Below are positions 7,683 through 14,267 of a stretch of DNA of 18,659 nucleotides, one piece after another. Position 1 is the first letter of the stretch, and each line of letters begins with the position of its first letter. Under the pieces are notes generated by a model. The model did no database searches. It was not told the DNA's origin and worked only from the letters and a program-made list of their open reading frames with translations. The DNA comes from an uncultured Prevotella sp. (lineage in GTDB: Bacteria; Bacteroidota; Bacteroidia; Bacteroidales; Bacteroidaceae). Location of the stretch: the NCBI GenBank assembly GCA_934190685.1, contig CAKPTK010000034.1, positions 1 through 18,659 on the forward strand, read 5' to 3'. The translations under genes were made by a program, and so were the position numbers.

Positions 7683-7790
7683 CACACTAAGGAAAAATTA
7701 CTTGCCTATTTGCGAATCATTAGTGTGCCATTAAAGAGGCGTTAGTGTGCCACTAACAGAATTTTCACCGCGGTGAAAAATTCGTTAGTC
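7683..7790. repeat. Palindrome cluster in the gene-free convergent region
   Basis: TTAGTGTGCCA(T/C)TAA occurs twice (7720-7734 and 7742-7756), offset by exactly 22 bases. The second copy sits in a perfect 7-base hairpin GTTAGTG-TGC-CACTAAC (7741-7757). An inverted CACACTAA lies at 7683-7690. An 18-base perfect palindrome, TTTTCACCGCGGTGAAAA, occupies 7762-7779, and another GTTAGTC half follows at 7784-7790. The stretch from 7508 to 7911 otherwise shows no gene, promoter or RNA that I recognise. Confidence 0.6.
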
Positions 7791-7911
7791 CGCATGTTCT
7801 CCGCAAGTAAGTCCTTGTGTAGCTTGTAAAACATTGGTCGGCAGAAAAGAGACAAAAAGATTTATAAAATAAAATCAGAACATAAAAACGCCTGTAAAGG
7901 GAGAAAACAAA

Positions 7912-7952
7912 GAGAGCGGAAAAGCCGATTGCGTGACGGCTTTTCCGCTCTC
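7912..7952 (-). terminator. Terminator of the kinase-flavoprotein operon
   Basis: Perfect 16-base arms (7937-7952 and 7912-7927) around a 9-base loop, followed on the minus strand by TTTGTTTTC. It lies 25 bases after the FprA-like stop codon. Confidence 0.88.
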
Positions 7953-7977
7953 CAAACATAAAATATGCAGTGCAATG

Positions 7978-9165
7978 TTATTCCGACAGGAGTTTCGTTG
8001 CCATCGCCTTGCCGAGTGCCTCACATTGACGACGCACTTCAGGAGTAATGGCCTGTTTCATGTCCACGGGTTCGCCGACAGGCTCGAAATGCAGACGGGT
8101 GTCGTTCCACTCCTGAATCTTCGCCACCGCCTTGCTGGCCCAACAATGGGAACCATACCAACCAAGGAGATGGTTCTTGATGTCCTTGTTGGCTATCTCG
8201 GAGAGGAGCACCTCCATCTCGTGGTAAAGACCATTGTTGTAGGTAGGAGCACCGACGATGAGTCCCTTATAGCGGAAGATGTCGCGGAGAATATAGCTAT
8301 GGTGTGTCTTCGAGATGTTATACATCACAATGTTTTTCACACATGCCTCACTTGCAGCCGTGGCGATGATTTCCGCCATGCGCTCCGTGTTTCCATACAT
8401 CGTGCCGTAGCAGATGACAAGCCCTGGTTCTGTCTCATACTTCGACATCCGGTCGTACAAGCCTACCACCTTGCTCACATACTCGTGCCATACGGGGCCA
8501 TGGGTAGAACAAATATAGTCCAACTGGATACCGGCAAGCTTCTTCAAGGCGTTCTGCACAGGAGTGCCATATTTCCCGACGATGTTGCTATAATAGCGCA
8601 CCATCTCAAGCCAAAAGGTGTCGCAGTTGATTTCCGTGTCGATGATACCGCCGTTGAGAGCGCCGAAACAGCCAAAAGCATCGCCCGAGAAAAGCACGTG
8701 GTCGGTGTCGGAAAGGGTCACCATTGTTTCGGGCCAATGAACCATCGGTGTGAGGACGAAGGTCAGTTGACGGCCTCCAAGGTCGATGGAATCGCCGTTT
8801 TTCACCTCAACCTCATTCTCGGTCACGCCATAAAAGCCTTCCATCATGCCGAGCGTTTTCTTGTTGCCTACAATCTGGATTTCAGGATAATACTTCTTGA
8901 CAAGGGCGATAGAACCGCTGTGGTCAGGTTCCATATGGTTGATGACCAAGTAGTCGATCTTGCGGTCGCCAATCACCTCACGGATATTCTCCAAATACTG
9001 GGTGAAGAAATCCACCTCCACGGTATCTACCAAGCACACCTTCTCATCAACGATGAGATAAGAGTTGTAGGACACGCCGTTGGGCAGTGGCCACAAGCCC
9101 TCGAAAAGAGACTTGTTGCGGTCGTTCACACCCACATAATAAATGTTGTTGACAATTTGTTTCAT
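7978..9165 (-). CDS. fprA: FprA-family flavo-diiron protein (A-type flavoprotein)
   Basis: Cytoplasmic flavo-diiron protein; the family reduces O2 to water or NO to N2O at a diiron site fed by FMN, protecting anaerobes from oxidative or nitrosative stress. It has 395 residues, the usual length. The N-terminal metallo-beta-lactamase-like domain (about 1-250) carries the diiron ligands: HMEPDH at 77-82 (H77, E79, D81), H143 in MVHWPE, D162 in FSGDAFG and the His of STHGPVW. The C-terminal flavodoxin domain (about 252-395) has the FMN phosphate loop YGTMYGNTERMA and GAPTYNNGLYHEME. There is no C-terminal rubredoxin or NADH-binding extension, so it needs separate electron donors. The start is 18 bases after the stop of the sugar kinase gene, with no promoter between, so both are on one transcript. 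Confidence 0.95.
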   Translation of the reverse strand: MKQIVNNIYYVGVNDRNKSLFEGLWPLPNGVSYNSYLIVDEKVCLVDTVEVDFFTQYLENIREVIGDRKIDYLVINHMEPDHSGSIALVKKYYPEIQIVGNKKTLGMMEGFYGVTENEVEVKNGDSIDLGGRQLTFVLTPMVHWPETMVTLSDTDHVLFSGDAFGCFGALNGGIIDTEINCDTFWLEMVRYYSNIVGKYGTPVQNALKKLAGIQLDYICSTHGPVWHEYVSKVVGLYDRMSKYETEPGLVICYGTMYGNTERMAEIIATAASEACVKNIVMYNISKTHHSYILRDIFRYKGLIVGAPTYNNGLYHEMEVLLSEIANKDIKNHLLGWYGSHCWASKAVAKIQEWNDTRLHFEPVGEPVDMKQAITPEVRRQCEALGKAMATKLLSE

Positions 9166-9183
9166 CGTATTCTATGTTCTGTG

Positions 9184-10122
9184 TTATTTCAATTCTTCCT
9201 GCATCCGCTTGCCGAATTCCGGCGACACATAGTTGTATATGTCCTTGCAACATTCCGCGGCGAACTTCTGGGCATAGGCCATCACATTGTCCCACTGTTG
9301 TTCGGAAAGTCCGCGTTCAACATCCTCACGGGTAATGCCGTATTTGAGCATGCCGAAGATGAAACCGGCATTAAAATTGTCACCGGCCCCGATGGTGCTC
9401 ACGGTCGGGGTCTGCTCCACAGGATATTCCTTCTTGAAACCCGCTTCGGCACGCAGTTGGATAGGCGCTCCGCCCTGGGTATAGATGAATTTCTTGCAAT
9501 AGAACGACATCTCTGCGGTATAGACACGGTCTGGATTCTCAAGTTTATACAGCACTTCAAAATCCTCCTTGCTGCCGCGCACGATGTCGGCATATTCCAA
9601 ATTTTCCAGATAGTTGGGGGTAATGCGCATCACCTCGCTTCGATGAGACGGACGGAAATTGACGTCATAGTAGATGATGGCACCATGGTTGCGGGCATAG
9701 TCGAGCAATCCCACCACTTGTGGACGGATTACCGGGTTGACCGCATAATAAGAGCCGAAAACCACGATGTCATCGGGTTGTATGTCGGGATAGACAAAGT
9801 CGAGTTGGTCGTGAGGGTGGTCTTTATAAAATATATATTCAGCATTGTTGTCGTCATCGAGGAAGGCGAGCGACACGGGAGACTTGCTCTCGGGGAAGAC
9901 GTTGACATTGTCAGCGTTCACACCGTTTTCCTTGAGAAATTTGATGATGTGTCTGCCCACCCGGTCATTGCCGGTCTCGCTGATGAAGGTGGTGTTGACG
10001 CCCGAGCGGCCCAAGGAAATGATACAATTGAAAGTGGAGCCGCCGGGTACTGCGCCCACAGGCTGCTCGTGTTTGAAGATGATGTCGAGAATGGTCTCGC
10101 CAATACCTATTACTTTTCGCAT
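9184..10122 (-). CDS. PfkB-family carbohydrate kinase, probably fructokinase
   Basis: Ribokinase/PfkB-family sugar kinase of 312 residues that transfers phosphate from ATP to a sugar; fructose is the likely substrate by resemblance to Bacteroidota fructokinases, but this is not proven. Visible: N-terminal IGIGETILDII, the first signature PGGSTFNCIISLGRSG (26-41), YDVNFRPSHR (152-161), and the second signature STIGAGDNFNAGF with GAGD at 245-248, Asp248 being the catalytic base. The more usual DT before GAGD is ST here. The start at 10122 is preferred to an in-frame upstream ATG at 10185, because the promoter at 10146-10177 lies between the two. It is first in an operon with the flavo-diiron gene. 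Confidence 0.9.
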   Translation of the reverse strand: MRKVIGIGETILDIIFKHEQPVGAVPGGSTFNCIISLGRSGVNTTFISETGNDRVGRHIIKFLKENGVNADNVNVFPESKSPVSLAFLDDDNNAEYIFYKDHPHDQLDFVYPDIQPDDIVVFGSYYAVNPVIRPQVVGLLDYARNHGAIIYYDVNFRPSHRSEVMRITPNYLENLEYADIVRGSKEDFEVLYKLENPDRVYTAEMSFYCKKFIYTQGGAPIQLRAEAGFKKEYPVEQTPTVSTIGAGDNFNAGFIFGMLKYGITREDVERGLSEQQWDNVMAYAQKFAAECCKDIYNYVSPEFGKRMQEELK

Positions 10123-10145
10123 TTGATGTTCTGATATGTTTGCTG

Positions 10146-10177
10146 CAAATGTAAGCAAGAAAAAGGCAAACGGCAAA
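10146..10177 (-). promoter_or_regulatory. Vegetative promoter of the kinase-flavoprotein operon
   Basis: Minus strand: TTTG (10174-10177), 20 bases, TACATTTG (10146-10153). Full match in both boxes with ideal spacing. The -33 box lies inside the left arm of the upstream gene's terminator. Confidence 0.85.
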
Positions 10178-10221
10178 GAATCCAAAACCTTTTATATTTT
10201 TTTATCTTTACCGTTTGCCTT
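10160..10221 (-). terminator. Terminator of the pectinesterase gene
   Basis: On the minus strand 17-base arms (10205-10221 and 10163-10179) pair with a single mismatch around a 25-base A/T-rich loop and are followed by TTTTTC. It lies 19 bases after the pectinesterase stop. It overlaps the kinase promoter. Confidence 0.8.
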
Positions 10222-10239
10222 GCAGCCTAAACGACGGTT

Positions 10240-11739
10240 TTACCAACCCAACACATACTTGCGGTCTTGGTAACTACAAATCGTCCCCTTGTCTTTCTCC
10301 ATCGTAAGCTGGCGGGAAACGGGATGGCGCCGGCTAACGTCCACGGGGGTTCCGTCAAAGTCGCGGCTGTTGTATTCCCAGAAGTGTACATAGGTGGTGT
10401 CACCCTCGATGCTCTTCCAACCGCAAGGAGCGATGTTTTTCAACCGGCAGTTGATCAGCACCGCCTCTGCATAAGGATATCCCGTGCCCTTGTTGACAGG
10501 AGAGCGGGCCAATTCTGTGTCAGTACCCAGTCCTTCAAACGAGCAGTCGACAAACACGTCGCCATGGTTGGCATTGGTATTTCTGATCCACATGAAAGCG
10601 CCATAGCTGCGCAAGGTGCACTTCTCAAAGAATGCCGGTCCCCGTCCGAGCACGGTATCTCCGCCACCATCCACCGTGCAGCGGAGATAGTAGGCGCTGC
10701 CATTGGTCTGCAGGGCATCGCCCGAACCGACGATATGCACATTGTTGAAAGTGTTGTGGCTTCCGTTCACGAGCAAGCCTTCGGCCTGTCCAGTCAAATC
10801 GGTCTTGATGGTCATGTCGCTCACTTCTATATAGCGACAGTTGTCGATAGCGAATGCTGCCCGACGGGAGGGGAAGGTGCCGGGCCATTCATTGGTCTTG
10901 ATGTCAAGCGGATGGGGATTGAACACTTCGTTGTTGGCATAGTGCACCACCACGCCTTCACGAGACTCGCCCATCAAGCGCACATATTGCTTGTTGCGGA
11001 AGTAAACGATTTCCTCATAATCGCCATTCATCACCTTGACCGTCCATCCCTGTGATGGCTCGACAATATTGTCGGGAATTCGGTCCATGGCACCCTGAAC
11101 AGTGGAAAAATCGCCGGTTCCATCGGATTTTACGGTCAAGATGCGGTCGGCAGGATTGGGCTCCGTTGCCTTGGCGGTAAACGTCCACTCTCCTTTACGA
11201 ATTCCCTTAAACTTACCGTCGGCACTTTGGATGGCACCGCGGTCGATGGTCACGGCATATTGGTGTCCATATTCCAGCACATTGTTATGTAGATAGATGA
11301 CGGCTTTGTTGCCTCTCACGAGTACGGGATGGAAGTGGAAGCCATCGATGAAACCGCCAATAATGTTCAGTTGGTAGCGTCCTGAATCGGGTTTGTTGAC
11401 ACCCGAAGCCGTGCCGGGTTTCATGGTGCGGTTGGTGTAGCGTTGAGGTGTATAGATATAGGGCACCGGTGTGTAGACCGCCGAAGCAAGGCGGGGTTGC
11501 GACTCTGTGGGGCCAGACGGAAGGCTGAGGTCAAGACTGTCCACAGCGGCGCCTGTGGTCAGGTCATAGACTCTTATCCAGCCACTGGTTCCCACCTTGG
11601 GAGCCTTGTCGAAAGTCAAAATGAGATGGGTGTCCACATTCACGTTTGTAGCCTTGTTCTGCGGGAACAGGGTTGTGTCCTTTGCCGTGCTTGTCAACGC
11701 CAGCAGGCACATGACGAAAGAAAGAATGGTCTTTTTCAT
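10240..11739 (-). CDS. Pectinesterase-family (CE8) secreted protein with N-terminal Ig-like domain
   Basis: Exported carbohydrate esterase-like protein of 499 residues; the CE8 family removes methyl groups from pectin. Visible: signal peptide (about 1-19, ending STA-KD); a Big_5/SbsA-type Ig-like domain (about 24-190, FPQNKATNVNVDTHLILTFD); then the right-handed beta-helix (about 200-499) starting LTVKSDGTGDFSTVQGAMD. Expected catalytic positions: D341 in GSGDALQT, D361 in GGGDTVLG and R412 in ELARSP fit the two Asp and the Arg of characterised pectinesterases. The Gln normally before the first Asp (GxQDT) is Gly340 here, and the usual LGRPW reads ELARSP. It may therefore have shifted specificity. 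It is transcribed alone, from a promoter at 11774-11804. Confidence 0.85.
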   Translation of the reverse strand: MKKTILSFVMCLLALTSTAKDTTLFPQNKATNVNVDTHLILTFDKAPKVGTSGWIRVYDLTTGAAVDSLDLSLPSGPTESQPRLASAVYTPVPYIYTPQRYTNRTMKPGTASGVNKPDSGRYQLNIIGGFIDGFHFHPVLVRGNKAVIYLHNNVLEYGHQYAVTIDRGAIQSADGKFKGIRKGEWTFTAKATEPNPADRILTVKSDGTGDFSTVQGAMDRIPDNIVEPSQGWTVKVMNGDYEEIVYFRNKQYVRLMGESREGVVVHYANNEVFNPHPLDIKTNEWPGTFPSRRAAFAIDNCRYIEVSDMTIKTDLTGQAEGLLVNGSHNTFNNVHIVGSGDALQTNGSAYYLRCTVDGGGDTVLGRGPAFFEKCTLRSYGAFMWIRNTNANHGDVFVDCSFEGLGTDTELARSPVNKGTGYPYAEAVLINCRLKNIAPCGWKSIEGDTTYVHFWEYNSRDFDGTPVDVSRRHPVSRQLTMEKDKGTICSYQDRKYVLGW

Positions 11740-11773
11740 ATGATGATTGATTGGTTAAAGTCTGACTACTCCG

Positions 11774-11804
11774 CAAAGTTATAAATTTTCTCCTATAGTA
11801 CAAC
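11774..11804 (-). promoter_or_regulatory. Vegetative promoter of the pectinesterase gene
   Basis: Minus strand: GTTG (11801-11804, three of four), 19 bases, TAACTTTG (11774-11781), a full -7 match. It lies 35 bases above the ATG. Confidence 0.7.
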
Positions 11805-11883
11805 AGTATAATTCTACATTTTATGTGTATATTTTTCCGAAAGAATGAAAAACAGACAGGACTAATAGTTTTTCGACGAAAGA

Positions 11884-11915
11884 GTTGTCCCTTTGCAAAA
11901 AGCGTTGTATATTTG
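11884..11915 (+). promoter_or_regulatory. Vegetative promoter of the Rpn-type nuclease gene
   Basis: Plus strand: GTTG (11884-11887, three of four), 20 bases, TATATTTG (11908-11915), a full -7 match. Transcription would begin near 11922, which excludes the longer in-frame start at 11885 and supports the ATG at 11960. Confidence 0.7.
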
Positions 11916-11959
11916 TAGGCGAATCCGATAAAGGATATAGACGAATAAAATATAACAAC

Positions 11960-12925
11960 ATGACATACGGACAAGAAAATTATATCCGGTTTGATTGGGC
12001 CATGAAGCGGCTGCTGCGCAACAAGGCCAATTATGCCGTGCTCGAAGGGTTTCTTTCGTCGCTGATGGGGACGAAATTCAAGATTCATCGGTTCTTGGAA
12101 AGTGAAGGCAACCAGGAAGATGAGGAAGATAAATACAACCGGGTGGACATCCTTGCAGAAAGCGAGAAAGGGGAACTTTGCATTATTGAAGTGCAAAACA
12201 GTCGTGAACTGACTTATTTCCATCGCATGCTCTATGGCGTGTCGAAGGCTATCACTGAATACATCGGTGTGGGCAAGCCTTATGACGAGGTGAAAAAAGT
12301 CTATTCCATCAACATTGTGTATTTTGAATTAGGCCAGGGACAAGACTATGTATATCATGGGAAGACCGTGTTCCGTGGTATACATGAACCTCATGACCAA
12401 CTAAAACTATCCGTTCGCCAGAACGAAAGATTCTTCGGAAACAAAGAAGTTGACCTTACAAAAAGGAATAATGCTGGTGATCTCTTCCCTGAATATTATG
12501 TATTACGAGTGAATGATTTCGACCGGGTGGCCGTCACACCGCTTGACGAATGGATGGATTTCCTGAAGACTGGCCATATCAGTGCGCAAGCCACTGCCGC
12601 AGGATTGCCTGAAGCCCGAGAATGTCTGCGCGTAGACTCTCTATCAGAGAAGGACAAGCATGCCTATTTCCGCCACATGGAATCTGTCAGACACATGAAA
12701 AGCCTTTTTGACACAAGTCACTATGAAGGTTATGGTGAAGGATATGATGAAGGATACGACAAAGGATACGGCAAAGGATACGGCAAAGGTATTGAGAAAG
12801 GTATTGAGAAAGGACGTGATGGCCGTTCTTTAGAAATAGCCAAACAGATGAAATTAATGGGAATGACTGACGAACAAATCATTCAAGCGACAGGACTGGC
12901 TGCAGAAATCTTGGAAAAGTTGTAG
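11960..12925 (+). CDS. Rpn-family PD-(D/E)XK nuclease (putative transposase-like protein)
   Basis: A 321-residue protein of the Rpn / PD-(D/E)XK nuclease family, whose studied members are DNA endonucleases that promote RecA-independent recombination; often annotated as a transposase. Visible: N-terminal IRFDWAMKRLLRNKANYAVLEGFLS, catalytic Asp63 in RVDILAE and E77-x-Q79 in IIEVQ, then SRELTYFHRMLYGVSKAI, a common pattern in the family. Near the C-terminus eight 4-residue units (E/K-G-x-x) run from DNA position 12725 to 12820, then an Ala/Leu-rich tail with TDEQIIQATGL. No terminal inverted repeats or target duplication are visible around it, so I do not call an insertion sequence. The ATG at 11960 is supported by the promoter at 11884-11915. 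The M16 peptidase gene starts 15 bases after its stop and may share its transcript. Confidence 0.88.
   Translation: MTYGQENYIRFDWAMKRLLRNKANYAVLEGFLSSLMGTKFKIHRFLESEGNQEDEEDKYNRVDILAESEKGELCIIEVQNSRELTYFHRMLYGVSKAITEYIGVGKPYDEVKKVYSINIVYFELGQGQDYVYHGKTVFRGIHEPHDQLKLSVRQNERFFGNKEVDLTKRNNAGDLFPEYYVLRVNDFDRVAVTPLDEWMDFLKTGHISAQATAAGLPEARECLRVDSLSEKDKHAYFRHMESVRHMKSLFDTSHYEGYGEGYDEGYDKGYGKGYGKGIEKGIEKGRDGRSLEIAKQMKLMGMTDEQIIQATGLAAEILEKL
12725..12820 (+). repeat. Eight in-frame 12-base tandem repeats in the Rpn-type gene
   Basis: Units follow the pattern (G/A)AAGG followed by 7 variable bases. Units 4 and 5 are identical (AAAGGATACGGC), as are units 6 and 7 (AAAGGTATTGAG). They encode EGYG, EGYD, EGYD, KGYG, KGYG, KGIE, KGIE, KGRD. 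Perfect neighbouring units suggest recent expansion by slippage; unit number changes would keep the frame. Confidence 0.85.
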
Positions 12926-12940
12926 TCAGTCTATAAAATT

Positions 12941-14203
12941 ATGAATTATAATACGATAACATTGCGCAATGGACTGCGCATCATCCATTTGCCTTCCACC
13001 TCGCCTGTGGTCTATTGTGGCTACGAAATCAATGCGGGGTCTCGGGATGAAAGCCGGGAACAGGAGGGCATTGCCCACTATTGCGAGCACACGACCTTCA
13101 AGGGGACTTGCCGCCGCAACGCCTTGCAAATCATCAACAGCTTGGAACGTGTGGGGGGCGACCTCAACGCCTACACCAACAAGGAGGACACCGTCTACTA
13201 TGCAGCCATCCTCCATGAGCATCTGCCCAAGGCGGTGGATTTGCTCACAGACATTGTGTTTCACAGCACTTATCCGCAAGCGGAACTGGAAAAAGAAGTG
13301 GAGGTGATATGCGATGAAATCGAAATATACAACGATAGTCCGGCGGAACTAATCTACGATGAATTCGAGAATTTGGTGTTCAAGGGACATCCATTGGGCC
13401 ATAAAATATTGGGCGACGCTGACCAACTGCGCACTTATGGCACAGAAGACGCCTTGCGATTTACCCGTAAATATTACAGACCTGACAATGCCATCTTCTT
13501 CGCCTATGGCGATGTAGACTTTTCCCGTCTCATCAAATTGCTCGAGAAGGCCACAGCCGATTTTCCTGCGGCAACGGCCAATATTGAGGATTTGCCGATT
13601 TCATCGGGCGGAAGCATCGACAAAAACAACGAGTCCATCGCATCAAACGAGCAGCCACAGACCGTGGAAATAGACAAGCACACCCATCAAGCCCACGTCA
13701 TGTTGGGGCATCGCGCCTACGATGTGCATGACGAGCGGCGTATGGCGCTCTATCTGCTCAACAACATTCTGGGAGGTCCAAGCATGAACACCCGTCTCAA
13801 CCTGTCGCTCCGCGAACGCCACGGATTGGTCTACTCGGTGGAAAGCAGCATGGTGAGCTACTCCGACACAGGCCTATGGAGCGTGTATTTCGGCTGTGAC
13901 ATGAAGGATGTGAACCGTTGTCTGCGTTTGGTGCGCAAGGAGCTGGACAAACTGATGGCCCAACCGCTTACGGAAGCGCAACTGAAAGCTGCCAAAAGAC
14001 AAATCAAGGGACAGATTGGTGTGGCGTGTGACAATCGGGAGAATTTCGCCCTCGACTTCGGAAAAAGTTTTCTCCACTATGGATGGGAGAAAGACATCAC
14101 CTCTTTATACAATCATATCGACGCCATCACCGCCCAGCAAATGCAAGACGTGGCGCAAGAAATCTTCGCGCCAGAGAAAATCTCGACTTTGATATTCAAA
14201 TAG
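12941..14203 (+). CDS. M16-family zinc metallopeptidase
   Basis: Insulinase/processing-peptidase-family zinc protease of 420 residues, the size of a single MPP-like or PqqL-like subunit with two related domains. The inverted zinc motif HxxEH is present as HYCEH (46-50), with Glu49 as catalytic base; the third ligand would come from the E119/E126 helix (EKEVEVICDEIEIY). The C-terminal half carries the family's substrate-binding signature LRERHGLVYSVES. No signal peptide is visible, so it should be cytoplasmic, where such enzymes degrade peptides or process small substrates; the actual substrate is unknown. It starts 15 bases after the Rpn-type gene with no TAnnTTTG box between, so transcription may come from the Rpn promoter. 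GC content is visibly higher than in the neighbouring lipoprotein gene. Confidence 0.92.
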   Translation: MNYNTITLRNGLRIIHLPSTSPVVYCGYEINAGSRDESREQEGIAHYCEHTTFKGTCRRNALQIINSLERVGGDLNAYTNKEDTVYYAAILHEHLPKAVDLLTDIVFHSTYPQAELEKEVEVICDEIEIYNDSPAELIYDEFENLVFKGHPLGHKILGDADQLRTYGTEDALRFTRKYYRPDNAIFFAYGDVDFSRLIKLLEKATADFPAATANIEDLPISSGGSIDKNNESIASNEQPQTVEIDKHTHQAHVMLGHRAYDVHDERRMALYLLNNILGGPSMNTRLNLSLRERHGLVYSVESSMVSYSDTGLWSVYFGCDMKDVNRCLRLVRKELDKLMAQPLTEAQLKAAKRQIKGQIGVACDNRENFALDFGKSFLHYGWEKDITSLYNHIDAITAQQMQDVAQEIFAPEKISTLIFK

Positions 14204-14206
14204 AAA

Positions 14207-14239
14207 TAAGCCCTCATAGCCCAAATCTATGAGGGCTTA
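14207..14239. terminator. Bidirectional terminator between the M16 and lipoprotein genes
   Basis: Perfect 13-base arms (14207-14219 and 14227-14239) around a 7-base loop. It is followed by CTTATTTAT on the plus strand and by TTTCTATTTG on the minus strand, and serves the two converging genes. Confidence 0.8.
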
Positions 14240-14267
14240 CTTATTTATAGAAGGCAGTATGGCATTC

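Noticed and set aside
7765..7959. 64-codon minus-strand frame in the convergent intergenic region
   Set aside because: It runs through the terminator hairpin and the palindromes, has no promoter box at suitable distance and no family resemblance.
7933..10134. 733-codon open frame on the plus strand
   Set aside because: It lies antisense to the well-supported flavo-diiron and kinase genes, crosses their boundary and shows no recognisable domain; it mirrors the codon bias of the minus strand.
10123..10185. Upstream ATG for the sugar kinase
   Set aside because: It lies before the TTTG-N20-TACATTTG promoter and would add 21 residues foreign to the family.
11885..11959. 25 extra N-terminal residues for the Rpn-type nuclease
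   Set aside because: They would begin within or before the promoter; family members begin near the MTYGQ position.
12725..12820. CRISPR-like array
   Set aside because: The 12-base units have no spacers, lie in frame within a gene and encode a Gly-rich repeat.
11960..12925. Insertion sequence around the Rpn-type gene
   Set aside because: No terminal inverted repeats or flanking target duplication could be seen, and the family does not use them consistently.
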